DNA of 64,000 bases, from positions 1-64,000 of the forward strand of contig JAAWDM010000041.1 in assembly GCA_022793795.1 (NCBI GenBank). Direction: 5' to 3'. The notes beneath the pieces were generated by a model. It worked only from the letters and a program-made list of their open reading frames with translations. It did not search any database and was not told the origin of the DNA. This DNA comes from Bacillota bacterium (GTDB taxonomy: Bacteria > Bacillota > Clostridia > Peptostreptococcales > Anaerovoracaceae). The translations under genes were made by a program, and so were the position numbers. This document shows positions 34,901 to 43,275 of the stretch, one piece after another; the stretch's first letter is position 1, and each line of letters starts with the position of its first letter.

Positions 34901-35469
34901 TCAACGTGATGGTATTCGATACGGAGGTTTACTCCAATACCGGCGGGCAGTCCTCTAAGGCCACCCCAATCGGCGCAGTAGCCAAGTTTGCAGCTTCCGG
35001 TAAGGCAGTGAAGAAAAAGGATTTGGCTCAGATTGCCATGGCTTACGGCTATGTTTATGTAGCCCAAATCGCCATGGGCGCTAACCCGGAGCAGACCCTA
35101 AAGGCTATCCGTGAGGCAGAGGCTTATGACGGTCCATCCCTGATTATCGCCTATGCGCCTTGTATCAACCACGGTGTGAAGGCTGGTATGAACAAGGCTA
35201 TGCTGGAAATGAAGAACGCGGTTCGTTCCGGTTACTGGAACCTATTGAGATATAACCCAGCTCTGGCAGCAGAGGGCAAGAATCCATTGTCCCTGGACAG
35301 CGGCGCAGCAACGGAAAGCTACAGAGACTTTATCATGGGCGAAGTACGTTACAACTCCTTACAGCTCAAGTTCCCAGACAGAGCAGAAGCTCTCTTTGAA
35401 AAGGCCGAAGAGATGGCCAATGAGAGATACGAAACTCTGAAGAACCGTAAAAAGAGCTTGGACAATTAG
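31942..35469 (+). CDS. nifJ: Pyruvate:ferredoxin (flavodoxin) oxidoreductase
   Basis: This single-chain PFOR (1175 residues from GTG 31942) oxidises pyruvate with CoA to acetyl-CoA and CO2 and reduces ferredoxin. The fused domains are in the standard order: N-terminal domain with AIYPITPSSPMAE, the gamma domain (KFWGLGADGTVGANKNSVKI), two [4Fe-4S] motifs (CMQCNWCSYVCP and CTGCGSCAQVCP) and the thiamine diphosphate domain with GCSSIWGCSAPSTPYT and GDGWAYDIGYGG. VYSNTGGQSSKAT lies next to the cofactor. GTG 31942 preceded by AAGGAGAG gives the usual start MRKLKTMDGNTAAAHVAYAF. It sits between its probable electron acceptor and NfnAB. Confidence 0.97.
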   Translation: MRKLKTMDGNTAAAHVAYAFSEVAAIYPITPSSPMAESMDEWVSQDRTNIFGEKVKIVEMQSEGGAAGAVHGAITAGSYTSTFTASQGLLLMIPNMYKLAGEQTPTVFHVAARALATHALSIFGDHSDVMGCRQTGFAMLASNSVQQVMDLAAVAHLATIAGKLPMLHFFDGFRTSHENQKIEMWDYDELKEMVDWDAVKAFKQSALHPHNPHSRGSAEQPETFFQHREACNSAYLETADIVNEYMEKVNAKIGTDYKPFNYYGAPDAEEIIVAMGSVCDAAEEVVDYLRAKGKKVGIIEVHLYRPFSQKYLLKVMPKTVKKIAVLDRTKEPGGVGEPLFLDIISALRGTEFESCFVCGGRYGLGSKDTQPGDILAVYENLWSDSPKKEFTISITDDVTGLSLPVTENPDVAPKGTKACKFWGLGADGTVGANKNSVKIIGDHTDKKVQAYFQYDSKKSGGVTVSHLRFGDEPIKSTYYVKQADFVACHNSAYLYRYEMVEDVKPGGFFLLNCVWNDEELDVHLPAKVKRYIANNNVQFYTCDAVSIAKEIGLGARRTNSVLQAAFFKLANIIPIDDAVGYMKDAIKKTYAKKGENIVNMNLAAVDAGINHIHKVVVPESWKTAEETGEAKKLVGRDEKHTAYLNDILVPTNTLTGDAVPVSTFMDTANGMIPAGTAAFEKRGIAADVPKWNMANCMQCNWCSYVCPHGVIRPFVLTDEEVEAGDVKGTLTMKGAKDKKFTIAISALDCTGCGSCAQVCPARKKALEMIPAEDTYVNDQQERFSYLFDHIDAKEVPFKEDTVKGSQFRQPLMEFSGACPGCGESPYAKLVTQLFGDRMYIANATGCSSIWGCSAPSTPYTVNKEGKGPAWANSLFEDNAEFGLGMTISVQARRNEIKSAVERLVDVVGIPAKAWLASMNDADHAKTTGDILLEKCQELAKTNEDAAYVVANQDMLIKPSMWIFGGDGWAYDIGYGGLDHVLASGENVNVMVFDTEVYSNTGGQSSKATPIGAVAKFAASGKAVKKKDLAQIAMAYGYVYVAQIAMGANPEQTLKAIREAEAYDGPSLIIAYAPCINHGVKAGMNKAMLEMKNAVRSGYWNLLRYNPALAAEGKNPLSLDSGAATESYRDFIMGEVRYNSLQLKFPDRAEALFEKAEEMANERYETLKNRKKSLDN

Positions 35470-35487
35470 GAAAGGAGGATGTGACTT

Positions 35488-36342
35488 ATGAAATCGTTTG
35501 AAGTAACCTATAAGAGAAGATTAAATGACAACATGGTATGGCTCAAAGTCTATGCGCCTCTGGTGGCAAGACATGCAAAGCCTGGCCAGTTCATCATCCT
35601 TCGTACCGACGAATACGGTGAGAGAATTCCTCTCACCATGGCCGGACACGATGAAAAGGACGGCACCATCGACCTGATTTATGCAGCGGTTGGCAGAACC
35701 ACCATGCTGATGGATCAACTGGAAGTGGGAGACTGTTTTGCAGATATCGTAGGGCCTCTGGGTAAGCCGACCCATATGGAAGGCTTGAAAAAGGTCTGTG
35801 TGGTAGGCGGCGGTACCGGTAACGCCCTGGCCTATCCTCTGGCTGCCGGCATGAAAAAGGCTGGGGTAGAGGTGGATATGATCGAAGGGTTTAAAAACAA
35901 AGACCTGGTGATTTTGGAAGATGAATTCCGCGCTGCTGTAGACCGAGTATTTGTAGTAACCGACGACGGCTCTTACGGGGAAAAGATGTTCACCACCCAG
36001 AAGTTGGAGCAGCTCATCGAGGAAGGAAACGTTTACGATGAAATCGTGGCTGTGGGCCCTCCGATTATGATGAAGCTGGTCTGCCAGATTGCAGCAAACC
36101 ATAACATTCACTCCATTGCTTCCCTGACCGCCTATATGATTGACGGTACAGGCATGTGCGGCGGCTGCCGTTGCAAAATCGGCGGTGAGGATAAATTCGT
36201 ATGTGTAGACGGGCCGGAGTTTGACGGCGCGCTGGTGGACTGGGACGACCTGATTAAGAGAAGCAACTACTACAAAGACCAGGAGGCTGAGGACAGAGCC
36301 CACGTATGCAGACTGACAGGAGGTGTTCGTTACCATGATTAA
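35488..36342 (+). CDS. nfnA: Ferredoxin-NADP+ reductase subunit alpha (NfnA / SudB-like)
   Basis: The small subunit of NADH-dependent reduced ferredoxin:NADP+ oxidoreductase holds FAD and a [2Fe-2S] cluster. The 284-residue protein has the FAD domain (HAKPGQFIILRTDEYGERIPLTMAG), the NAD-binding VVGGGTGNALAYPLAAGMK and the C-terminal cluster motif MCGGCRCKIGG. AAAGGAGG precedes the ATG. It lies 18 bp after PFOR and overlaps nfnB by 8 bp. The family is also annotated as sulfide dehydrogenase or GltB-like; the pairing with nfnB next to PFOR favours Nfn. Confidence 0.9.
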   Translation: MKSFEVTYKRRLNDNMVWLKVYAPLVARHAKPGQFIILRTDEYGERIPLTMAGHDEKDGTIDLIYAAVGRTTMLMDQLEVGDCFADIVGPLGKPTHMEGLKKVCVVGGGTGNALAYPLAAGMKKAGVEVDMIEGFKNKDLVILEDEFRAAVDRVFVVTDDGSYGEKMFTTQKLEQLIEEGNVYDEIVAVGPPIMMKLVCQIAANHNIHSIASLTAYMIDGTGMCGGCRCKIGGEDKFVCVDGPEFDGALVDWDDLIKRSNYYKDQEAEDRAHVCRLTGGVRYHD

Positions 36343-37723
36343 CTTAGTAAGACAAAAGAACCCGATGCCTGAACAGGACCCAAACGTTCGGAATAAGAAT
36401 TTTCTGGAGGTCTGCGAGGGCTATACAGAGGATATGGCCATCAGAGAGGCCATGAGATGTTTAAAGTGCCGGAAAAAACCTTGCATGACAGGCTGTCCTG
36501 TCATGGTTAGAATCCCTGACTTTATCGCCAAGGTAGCGGAGGGGGATTTTGAGGCGGCTTATGAAATCATCAGCCAGACCAGCTCCCTTCCTGCCATCTG
36601 CGGCCGTGTTTGCCCGCAGGAAAATCAGTGCGAAGGAAAATGTGTTCACGCCAAGAAGGGTGAGGCTGTAGGCATCGGCCGTCTGGAACGGTTTGTAGCC
36701 GACTGGCATGCAGCTAACTTTGGGGATGCTGAGATTCAGCCGGCTGAAACCAACGGTCACAAGGTGGCTGTCATTGGCGCCGGCCCAGCAGGTCTGGCCT
36801 GTGCGGGAGACTTAATCAACAAGGGCTATGAAGTCACCGTATATGAAGCCCTTCATAAGACTGGCGGCGTATTGGTTTACGGTATTCCCCAGTTCCGTCT
36901 GCCAAAGGAAATCGTAGCGGCGGAGGTGGCTAAGCTGGAGGCCAAGGGCGTCAAGTTTGTGACCAACGCTGTTGTGGGCCGTGCCTTCACAGTGGATGAA
37001 CTGATGGAAGAAGGCTATGAGTCGGTATTCATCGGCACCGGCGCAGGACTGCCATCCTTCATGAACATTCCGGGAGAGAATTTGATTGGCGTTTGCTCGG
37101 CCAACGAGTACCTGACCCGTATCAATCTGATGAAGGCTTATTTGCCTGAATACGATACGCCGATTCAACACGCAGACAAAATCGCCATCGTTGGCGGCGG
37201 TAACGTAGCCATGGACGCGGCTCGCTGTGCAAAACGTATGGGCGCAAGCGATGTTTACATCATCTATCGCCGCAGCATGGAAGAGTTGCCTGCCAGAGCA
37301 GAAGAAGTACATCATGCTATGGAGGAAGGCATCGAATTTAAGCTGCTGACCAATCCGGTAGAGATTAAGGGCGATGAAAACGGCAACGTAACCGGCATCG
37401 AGTGCGTCAGCATGGAACTGGGCGAACCGGATGCTTCCGGCAGAAGAAAACCGGTGGTCATCGAAGGTTCCAACCATGTGATTCCAGTAGATATGGTTAT
37501 CATGTCCATCGGGACCAAGCTGAACACCTTGATTCTGGATACCACCAAGGATCTTGCAGCTAATAAGAAGGGCGGCATCGGCACGGATGACGATGCAGTT
37601 ACAAATCGTCTGGGCATCTTTGCAGGCGGGGACGCAGTCACCGGTGCAGCCACGGTCATTAAGGCCATGGGCGCAGGTAAGAAAGCTGCTGCCAGCATCG
37701 ACGCTTATCTGGGCGGAAGATAA
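36335..37723 (+). CDS. nfnB: Ferredoxin-NADP+ reductase subunit beta (NfnB, GltA-type)
   Basis: The large subunit of the electron-bifurcating Nfn complex is homologous to the small subunit of glutamate synthase. The 462-residue protein starts with the iron-sulfur region (AMRCLKCRKKPCMTGCPV and CGRVCPQENQCEGKC). FAD-binding (VAVIGAGPAGLACAGDL) and NADPH-binding (IAIVGGGNVAMDAARCAKRMG) Rossmann motifs follow, and the C-terminal FAGGDAVTGAATV closes the FAD site. ATG 36335 after AGGAGG is preferred over GTG 36323. With NfnA it couples NADH and reduced ferredoxin to NADPH formation. A perfect terminator follows. Confidence 0.92.
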   Translation: MINLVRQKNPMPEQDPNVRNKNFLEVCEGYTEDMAIREAMRCLKCRKKPCMTGCPVMVRIPDFIAKVAEGDFEAAYEIISQTSSLPAICGRVCPQENQCEGKCVHAKKGEAVGIGRLERFVADWHAANFGDAEIQPAETNGHKVAVIGAGPAGLACAGDLINKGYEVTVYEALHKTGGVLVYGIPQFRLPKEIVAAEVAKLEAKGVKFVTNAVVGRAFTVDELMEEGYESVFIGTGAGLPSFMNIPGENLIGVCSANEYLTRINLMKAYLPEYDTPIQHADKIAIVGGGNVAMDAARCAKRMGASDVYIIYRRSMEELPARAEEVHHAMEEGIEFKLLTNPVEIKGDENGNVTGIECVSMELGEPDASGRRKPVVIEGSNHVIPVDMVIMSIGTKLNTLILDTTKDLAANKKGGIGTDDDAVTNRLGIFAGGDAVTGAATVIKAMGAGKKAAASIDAYLGGR

Positions 37724-37736
37724 AACATAAAAAAGA

Positions 37737-37785
37737 GACTGCCGTGCAGTGTGAATATTTACGTCAACTGTACGGCAGTTTTTCC
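37737..37785. terminator. Terminator after nfnB
   Basis: ACTGCCGTGCAGT and ACTGTACGGCAGT pair and are followed by TTTTTCC. A gene on the minus strand ends 84 bp further on. Confidence 0.85.
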
Positions 37786-37868
37786 TTTTGATATATAAAA
37801 CCGCATCTTCCCCAAACCTGGTGGTTTTAGCGGAGTCTCACAGCAAAATCGGAACATATTGATATTGG

Positions 37869-38465
37869 CTATGAGAAATATAAATCATCAAACGCTTTTA
37901 CTTTATTGCGATTTAAGTCATCATCATAGATATCTGACTCGTAATATTTGCCGCCTTTCGCATATGATAAATAACCAGGAATCAGTTCCATACCCATAAA
38001 TGCAGGATAATTCTGTCCATTTAAATCGGTGATTTGCCATGTGGACGCTTCTTTGAATCCAAATTGTGGATAATATTCTGGCCTCCCGAAAAACAGGATT
38101 GCGCCATATTTCAATGCAGTTGCTTTGTCTATCATACTTTTTATGAGCGCTTTTCCAACACCTTTTCGCTGATATTCAGGCAGCACGCTGAGGGGGCCGA
38201 AATTCAAAACAGGAATAACGCCATTGGCGGTTTTGACCTCAGCTTTGCTACAAATAATATGTCCGACAATCATACCCTCAACCTCTGCAACCAAACTTAG
38301 TTCCGGGATGCCATCTCGTTTGCGTAAAGCATGAACCATCCAGTGTTCATAGGGACAACCAATGCCTCCCTGTTCAATTCTTCCAGGGTATGAAAATGCA
38401 ATCCTTGTTATTTCTTCTACTCTTCGATAATCTGTTTCACACTCACTTCTGATGGAAATGTCCAT
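37869..38465 (-). CDS. GNAT family N-acetyltransferase (YhbS-like)
   Basis: This 198-residue protein is of the GCN5-related acetyltransferase fold. VEGMIVGHIICSKAEV and LNFGPLSVLPEYQRKGVGKALIKSMIDKA contain the acetyl-CoA pyrophosphate loop, followed by FFGRPEYYPQFGFKEA, typical of the YhbS subgroup. The real start is the ATG at 38465 with AAAGGAG upstream; the ORF track begins 32 codons earlier. The acceptor substrate is unknown. It is a single gene, divergent from the structured element and membrane protein downstream. Confidence 0.88.
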   Translation of the reverse strand: MDISIRSECETDYRRVEEITRIAFSYPGRIEQGGIGCPYEHWMVHALRKRDGIPELSLVAEVEGMIVGHIICSKAEVKTANGVIPVLNFGPLSVLPEYQRKGVGKALIKSMIDKATALKYGAILFFGRPEYYPQFGFKEASTWQITDLNGQNYPAFMGMELIPGYLSYAKGGKYYESDIYDDDLNRNKVKAFDDLYFS

Positions 38466-38543
38466 AATTACTCCTTTCTGATATTCTCTGCTTATATTAT
38501 AGCATTTGAATGGGAGGAACGCGACAGTTTTTCCAACAAAATG

Positions 38544-38840
38544 TATGCACATTATATTCATGGACTTTTTTGCCGTTATGTGAAGCTTTTGTGAAGTGTT
38601 TCGATGTTTTTTTGGATGGAAAGGTTTTTATCGAAAATTTATAGGAGGAAGGGAATTCTTTCCCTTGGGCAAGGATTCCCCGCGCCAGAATCCGGCTGGA
38701 GAATCAACAGGAGAAAGCCGGATTCTGATTGGTAGTCAAAATACCAAAGGAAAAACCACCCAAATGCAGCATAAATATTTAATTTACAGAAATGATATAC
38801 AAAATCAAAAATTGACTTCGATAATTTTTTGAAATAATAG
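38544..38840. ncRNA. Structured intergenic element, copy 2
   Basis: This is the second copy of the element at 6751-7045, in the same orientation and nearly the same length (297 bp). Stems corresponding to copy 1 are TTTCGAT/ATCGAAA (38599/38630), GGGAATTC/GGATTCCC (38651/38673) and CAGAATCCGGCT/AGCCGGATTCTG (38686/38716). The last stem has exchanged A-T for G-C pairs on both arms compared with copy 1. The ORF 38596-38832 inside it is not preserved in copy 1. It precedes the promoter of the membrane protein gene. Confidence 0.6.
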
Positions 38841-38893
38841 CAGAAACATCGAAATCATTAAGAGCGGGAGCTATTGTAGGCGCCCCATGCCCC

Positions 38894-38922
38894 TTGACGC
38901 AAACTTTTCCTTTTTATATAAT
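38894..38922 (+). promoter_or_regulatory. Promoter of the membrane protein gene
   Basis: TTGACG and a perfect TATAAT with a 17-bp spacer, 40 bp before the start codon. Confidence 0.75.
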
Positions 38923-38961
38923 ACCCTCAGATAAAAGAACGAAATGCAGGAGCGTGTAAAT

Positions 38962-40608
38962 ATGGATGAGATGAATAGAGATGACAGGCGGACAGCCCTC
39001 GCCAATTATGTGACAGGGGCAGTGGGTGCAATCTTGGGAGCAGCGCTGGGAGCATTGCCAACCCTAATTATTGGATTGTTTGGGTTTGTGTCTGGATGGC
39101 TGGGAATTTTGACGGCTTTTGTTTCCATGAAAGGTTATCAACTGTTTCGAGGTCCGAGGAAAAGCGGATATGCATTTGCAGTGATTATTCTATTTTCTGT
39201 TCTCGCCTCGACCACAGCCTCTTTTATTCTGTACATGCTTTATGACATGGTATTGGTGGACAGCTATATGGTCTGGTTCTTTCTTTTGCCTATCGTGTTT
39301 ACCTTTTTTGGCGCAGTTTTTTGCAAAAGAGGGCTGACAGCGTATACCCAGCCTGAACTTTTAAAGCAGGCCATGAAGCGGGCGGCCCAGGACAATGAAA
39401 GGAGACAGCAGGAGGAGGGGCGGATGATACTGTATCCAGCGGAAAAATCCTGGATGCGTCCCCTTCGAGTCAGTATTTTGTTGGGCCTGTTTGTAGCGCT
39501 ATTGGTCATGGTGTCCATGGCAGGAGTAGGAGCTGTTATCAATGAGGATTCCATGGTATGGGTGATGGCCCTGATAGGAAGCAGCCTGGGTGTTATCGCT
39601 ATGGTATTTTGCATGATACCGATCATAGGGTTGCTTCAGGCAAATCTGTGGATGTATGTGCGTACCAAGGATGGGGTTTTGTGGAGAATTCAGTTGGGGC
39701 AGCTAAACCGCATCGACAACTACCGCTTTACCATGAGAACTGGCGCCTTTCGAGCCATTCAGTGGCACTTGCTCTCAGAGGCGGAGCAGGAGATGGCGGA
39801 GGACGCGATTTTCCGTGGGATATCGGATCTTCGCAGCGGCAGGTTGTTTCCGGGCGCCATGGTGAGCCAAGCCGTTGTAGCTGTGAAGGAGCCTTATCTC
39901 ATCAAGGAGACCAAATGGGCGTGGAAACTTTCCTATGAGAGGGCCGATGGAAAGCGAAAAAGATTAAAGATTGCCAAGGCCTATCCGGATTTAGCGCCGC
40001 TTCCGCGGCTAAAGCCTGTCACAGAGCCAGTTCCTTATCGAGTTAGAGCTTGTATCATTCCCTTGGTAATGGTAGGGATTTTTACAGTGACGGGCGGCGC
40101 TTTTGGCTACTGGATGGAAGGCGGATTTACGGAAAGCTGGCAGGAAAGAGCGGGGGACTCTATAGAACCTGAAAGGAGCAGCCGCTATGTTCAGGACGCT
40201 ATCTATTATAAAATGGATGCGGATTTTATTGCAGAGGGAAACCATGTCTATTTTGACGAAAAAGAGAGGGTGGAATTTACTGTAGAGGTAGCCCATGAGC
40301 AGAAGGAAGAGGATGCCTTAGATTTACTTTTAGAGCCTATCGGTGAGGCCAGGTTTGATAAGGATTTTGACCATTTTCGATTTGCTTGCGTAGAGGAAGA
40401 TTTGGGAGAACTTGAGGCTGCCAATGGGCAGATCTATGGATATAACATTGTATCCATATTCTATAAGGATGGACGCAGGTTACATACCGGCGTGGCCCTG
40501 ACAGAAGAAGGGGATTTACTTTTAGTCGCTGCCAAGCAGCATAGAGAAGGCAATGAGGACGAGGTTGTGGGCAAAATACGATACATTATTGGGAGCATGA
40601 GTCGGTAA
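38962..40608 (+). CDS. Large membrane protein of unknown function
   Basis: I do not recognise a named family. The 548-residue protein has about four N-terminal hydrophobic segments (for example AVGAILGAALGALPTLIIGLF), a short charged loop, two more (about 170-230) and a further one near 365 (IPLVMVGIFTVTGGAFGYWM). A soluble, acidic C-terminal domain of about 160 residues, probably extracytoplasmic, follows. ATG 38962 is chosen over 38944 because CAGGAG precedes it. It is monocistronic and preceded by the structured element and a strong promoter. Confidence 0.75.
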   Translation: MDEMNRDDRRTALANYVTGAVGAILGAALGALPTLIIGLFGFVSGWLGILTAFVSMKGYQLFRGPRKSGYAFAVIILFSVLASTTASFILYMLYDMVLVDSYMVWFFLLPIVFTFFGAVFCKRGLTAYTQPELLKQAMKRAAQDNERRQQEEGRMILYPAEKSWMRPLRVSILLGLFVALLVMVSMAGVGAVINEDSMVWVMALIGSSLGVIAMVFCMIPIIGLLQANLWMYVRTKDGVLWRIQLGQLNRIDNYRFTMRTGAFRAIQWHLLSEAEQEMAEDAIFRGISDLRSGRLFPGAMVSQAVVAVKEPYLIKETKWAWKLSYERADGKRKRLKIAKAYPDLAPLPRLKPVTEPVPYRVRACIIPLVMVGIFTVTGGAFGYWMEGGFTESWQERAGDSIEPERSSRYVQDAIYYKMDADFIAEGNHVYFDEKERVEFTVEVAHEQKEEDALDLLLEPIGEARFDKDFDHFRFACVEEDLGELEAANGQIYGYNIVSIFYKDGRRLHTGVALTEEGDLLLVAAKQHREGNEDEVVGKIRYIIGSMSR

Positions 40609-40806
40609 AAGTCATCCGAAAAAGTAAAAAGTTTGATTTTATGTATACCAAAAGGCTCAAAAGTCATCCGAAAATAGGATTTTAGGCAAAATGTGTAGAA
40701 CTCTATTGTAACTTGCCTTATGAATATGATTTACTACAAAAGAAGATTATGACGAACTAGGTCGAAATGTGTCAAACCCTGTCGAAATACGTTGGAAAAC
40801 TTGCCT
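40607..40806. repeat. Spacer with paired direct repeats
   Basis: The 376-bp gap before the convergent cofE-like gene has no credible gene. It contains AAAAGTCATCCGAAAA twice (40607 and 40659), GTCGAAAT twice (40761 and 40781) and AACTTGCCT twice (40710 and 40798). The function is unknown; it could be decayed DNA or protein-binding sites. Confidence 0.5.
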
Positions 40807-40924
40807 CACAACGAGAGCTTTTAGGTAGGTAGGCTTGTTTCCGACCAGCAACCCATAAAAAAGGTATACATTTTTTTGAAATTTTTCCATTTTGGGATGA
40901 ATTTGCTTCAGAGCTATTACGAAA

Positions 40925-40975
40925 TTAAAATCCGCTGTTAACCTAAAGCCGTTCAGGTCAGCAGCGGATTTTTAA
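40925..40975 (-). terminator. Bidirectional terminator for the cofE-like gene
   Basis: AAAATCCGCTG and CAGCGGATTTT pair across a 24-nt loop with A and T tracts on both sides, immediately downstream of the minus-strand operon. Confidence 0.75.
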
Positions 40976-40984
40976 TTCATTAGT

Positions 40985-42175
40985 TTAGTCCGTATAGTTG
41001 TCAAAATATCCCTGGATGTAGATAAACGGCGTGCCCTTGTCGCCGGAGCCGCTGGTCAAGTCGCAGAGGGAACCCAGAAGGTCGGTAAGCCGTCTTGGGG
41101 TGGTGCCCTCGGTTGCCATTTGACCGGTCAGGTCTGCATCCTTATGTTTGATGGCCTCTTCGATGGCGATTTTTAGCTCCTCGCCGCGAAGGCCGGCAAA
41201 ATCGTTATCTGCCAGATATTTCAATTTCAGTTCGTTAGGCTGTCCAATGAGACCGCTGGTGAAGCCTGGAGAAACCACAGGGTCAGCCAGTTCCCAAATT
41301 TTGCCTACAGGGTCTTTGAAAGCGCCATCGCCGTAAACCATGACTTCCACTGTCTTGCCGGTGCGTGCTTGGATTTCAGCCTGTACGCTGTCCACAAATT
41401 CCTGACAGTTGATCGGGAACAGTTTAATGGTGTCTTCGGTTGCTTTATTGGAACCTAGGATGCCGTAATCCGGATTGTAGCCGGAGCCGTCCACTGAAGC
41501 GGTCAAAAGGTCATCCATACCTAAGACCACATGGCCGCCGGCGGCTTTAATCAGCCGTTTGGTACGCTGGCGGGTATGGATATCAGCGCAAAGCACCTTA
41601 TCGGTAAATTCCACGATGCGGCGCGGGTTGTTGGAGAAGATAATCTCTGCCTCTGCTCCTTCCTCCTCAATGAGGCCCTTATAGTAGTTGACATAGTCTA
41701 TGCTGGTAAAGGTGTGACAGGACTTTCCAAATAGTTCCTCAAACTGGGCCTGAGTCAGCAGGTCGGTATAAGGGTCGATTCCCTTTTCGTCCAATAAATC
41801 AATGTCCAGCAGGTGGTTGCCTACTTCATCGCTAGGGTAGCTGAGCATGAGAACCACTTTTTTGCAGCCCTTAGCAATGCCGCGAAGACAGATGGCGAAA
41901 CGGTTTCTGCTGAGGATTGGAAATACTACGCCTACAGTACCGCCGCCCAGTTTGGCGCGCACATCAGCAGCCAACTGATCTGTGGTAGCGTAGTTTGCCT
42001 GGGCTCTGGCCACGATGGATTCGGTAACAGCCAGAACATCTTTGGTTCCGATTGCAAAGTCACCGCCTTCTACGCAGTCCATCAAGGTATCGACAACGAT
42101 TTTTTTCAGGTCGTCGCCTTCTTTGATAATAGGGGCTCTAAGGCCTCTGGATATGGTGCCGATTCTTCTTTCCAT
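40985..42175 (-). CDS. Coenzyme F420-0:L-glutamate ligase family protein (CofE-like)
   Basis: This 396-residue protein belongs to the F420 ligase family (PF01996). KEGDDLKKIVVDTL and AIGTKDVLAVTESIVARAQ at the N-terminus correspond to the CofE core. VFPILSRNRFAICLRGIAKG and AGGHVVLGMDDLLTASVDGSGYNPDYG follow. It is longer than archaeal CofE (about 250 residues). Clostridia generally lack F420, and no cofC, cofD, cofG or cofH gene is in the window, so the true substrate is probably different. It follows the DUF368 gene by 54 bp on the same strand. GAGAGG precedes the ATG. Confidence 0.82.
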   Translation of the reverse strand: MERRIGTISRGLRAPIIKEGDDLKKIVVDTLMDCVEGGDFAIGTKDVLAVTESIVARAQANYATTDQLAADVRAKLGGGTVGVVFPILSRNRFAICLRGIAKGCKKVVLMLSYPSDEVGNHLLDIDLLDEKGIDPYTDLLTQAQFEELFGKSCHTFTSIDYVNYYKGLIEEEGAEAEIIFSNNPRRIVEFTDKVLCADIHTRQRTKRLIKAAGGHVVLGMDDLLTASVDGSGYNPDYGILGSNKATEDTIKLFPINCQEFVDSVQAEIQARTGKTVEVMVYGDGAFKDPVGKIWELADPVVSPGFTSGLIGQPNELKLKYLADNDFAGLRGEELKIAIEEAIKHKDADLTGQMATEGTTPRRLTDLLGSLCDLTSGSGDKGTPFIYIQGYFDNYTD

Positions 42176-42229
42176 AATATAAAACCTCTCTATTTCTATG
42201 TATTCTGATAATCTATTTTGATAACGCGG

Positions 42230-43096
42230 CTATGACTGGGCCACTTCTTTTCCAGCAGCAATTTTTTTGCAAATTCTATCCATAGCGATGGCAGCAACGA
42301 TGCCCGCCAGGATGCAAAGCAGGTCGATACCAAACTCTCCGATGCTGCTAAAGCGGCGAGGAATGATAGGCACTGTGGTAGCCACCACGATTCCCAGGAT
42401 AATATGGCTGGCAAAGGAATAATGTTTTGCAAAGAGGCTGTTGACTGCCCGGGATAAGGTGAACACAATGGCGCAAGCGCCGATTCCCAGGGGAATCAGT
42501 ACCGAAAAGTCTAATCTAGCCATACCGTCTAGCATAGGCTGATAAAGGCCAAAGTAAATCAGCATGGACGAAGAACTGAGCCCTGGCACGATGATGCTTA
42601 AGCCCCAGGCCACCCCACAGAACAGATACCAGCCGGTATTTGGCGTAATGGTTAAGTTCATGCCGGTCTGCAGGAACAGAAGCAGGCCGGTGAATACAGC
42701 GAAACTGATGATCATGGCAGGAATGGAGCCCCGGGTAATGCCGTTTTTTCTGGCGTCTTTCCAGAGGTCAGGCAGCATACCCACAATTAAGCCTACAAAG
42801 ACGCAGACTGCTTGCTGGCCGTAGGTTTCCATAAAGTTGCTGACAAGGCCTGCACAGCCTAAAAAACCCAGACCTACGCCAATCCCCACAGGGATGATGA
42901 GCCGCCAGTGGGTTTTCAGGTTTGCAATAGGGTTGGAAAGTACTGCAATGACCAGTTGATATAGTCCGAAGATAACGCACAAAATTCCGCCGGAAACGCC
43001 AGGCAGAATACCGCCGATGCCGATGATTGCCCCCTGCACAATCAGCATCAAAATTCGGCTGCGTTCAGTTGTGTCTTTTGTGGATGAATCCCTCAT
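42230..43096 (-). CDS. DUF368 membrane protein (PopT-type polyprenyl-phosphate transporter)
   Basis: This 288-residue protein with about eight or nine membrane helices has two inverted family motifs, GIGGILPGVSGGILCVIFGLY and WGLSIIVPGLSSSSMLIYFGLY. DUF368 proteins were recently shown in other bacteria to recycle undecaprenyl phosphate across the membrane (PopT), so a cell-envelope role is expected. It is first in a minus-strand operon with the CofE-like gene, driven by the promoter at 43134-43162. The gene partner is not one I know from characterised PopT loci. Confidence 0.88.
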   Translation of the reverse strand: MRDSSTKDTTERSRILMLIVQGAIIGIGGILPGVSGGILCVIFGLYQLVIAVLSNPIANLKTHWRLIIPVGIGVGLGFLGCAGLVSNFMETYGQQAVCVFVGLIVGMLPDLWKDARKNGITRGSIPAMIISFAVFTGLLLFLQTGMNLTITPNTGWYLFCGVAWGLSIIVPGLSSSSMLIYFGLYQPMLDGMARLDFSVLIPLGIGACAIVFTLSRAVNSLFAKHYSFASHIILGIVVATTVPIIPRRFSSIGEFGIDLLCILAGIVAAIAMDRICKKIAAGKEVAQS

Positions 43097-43133
43097 ATCT
43101 CAAAATTTTCCCCCTTGTTTAAATTCCAAAACT

Positions 43134-43162
43134 ATTTTACACCATATGGGGACTGGGCGCAA
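43134..43162 (-). promoter_or_regulatory. Promoter of the DUF368/CofE-like operon
   Basis: On the minus strand TTGCGC and TAAAAT are separated by 17 bp, about 40 bp before the start. Confidence 0.6.
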
Positions 43163-43239
43163 CTGAAAATCAGAAAGTCAGTCTATTTAGAAATTTTGTT
43201 GAAAAGTATTAAAATAATAAAAATGGAAATAAAAAATTG

Positions 43240-43268
43240 TTGACAAATCACAAATCTAGTGATATAGT
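43240..43268 (+). promoter_or_regulatory. Promoter of the T-box/trpB transcript
   Basis: TTGACA and TATAGT with a 17-bp spacer, just before the T-box leader. Confidence 0.8.
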
Positions 43269-43275
43269 AGCCATA

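Noticed and set aside
38596-38832. ORF of 78 aa inside element copy 2
   Set aside because: The frame is not kept in copy 1 of the element, so it is not under coding constraint.
42420-42460. TTTTGCAAAG followed by GTTGAC, resembling the repeat words
   Set aside because: It is inside the DUF368 coding sequence and is explained by the protein; no hairpin partner is present.
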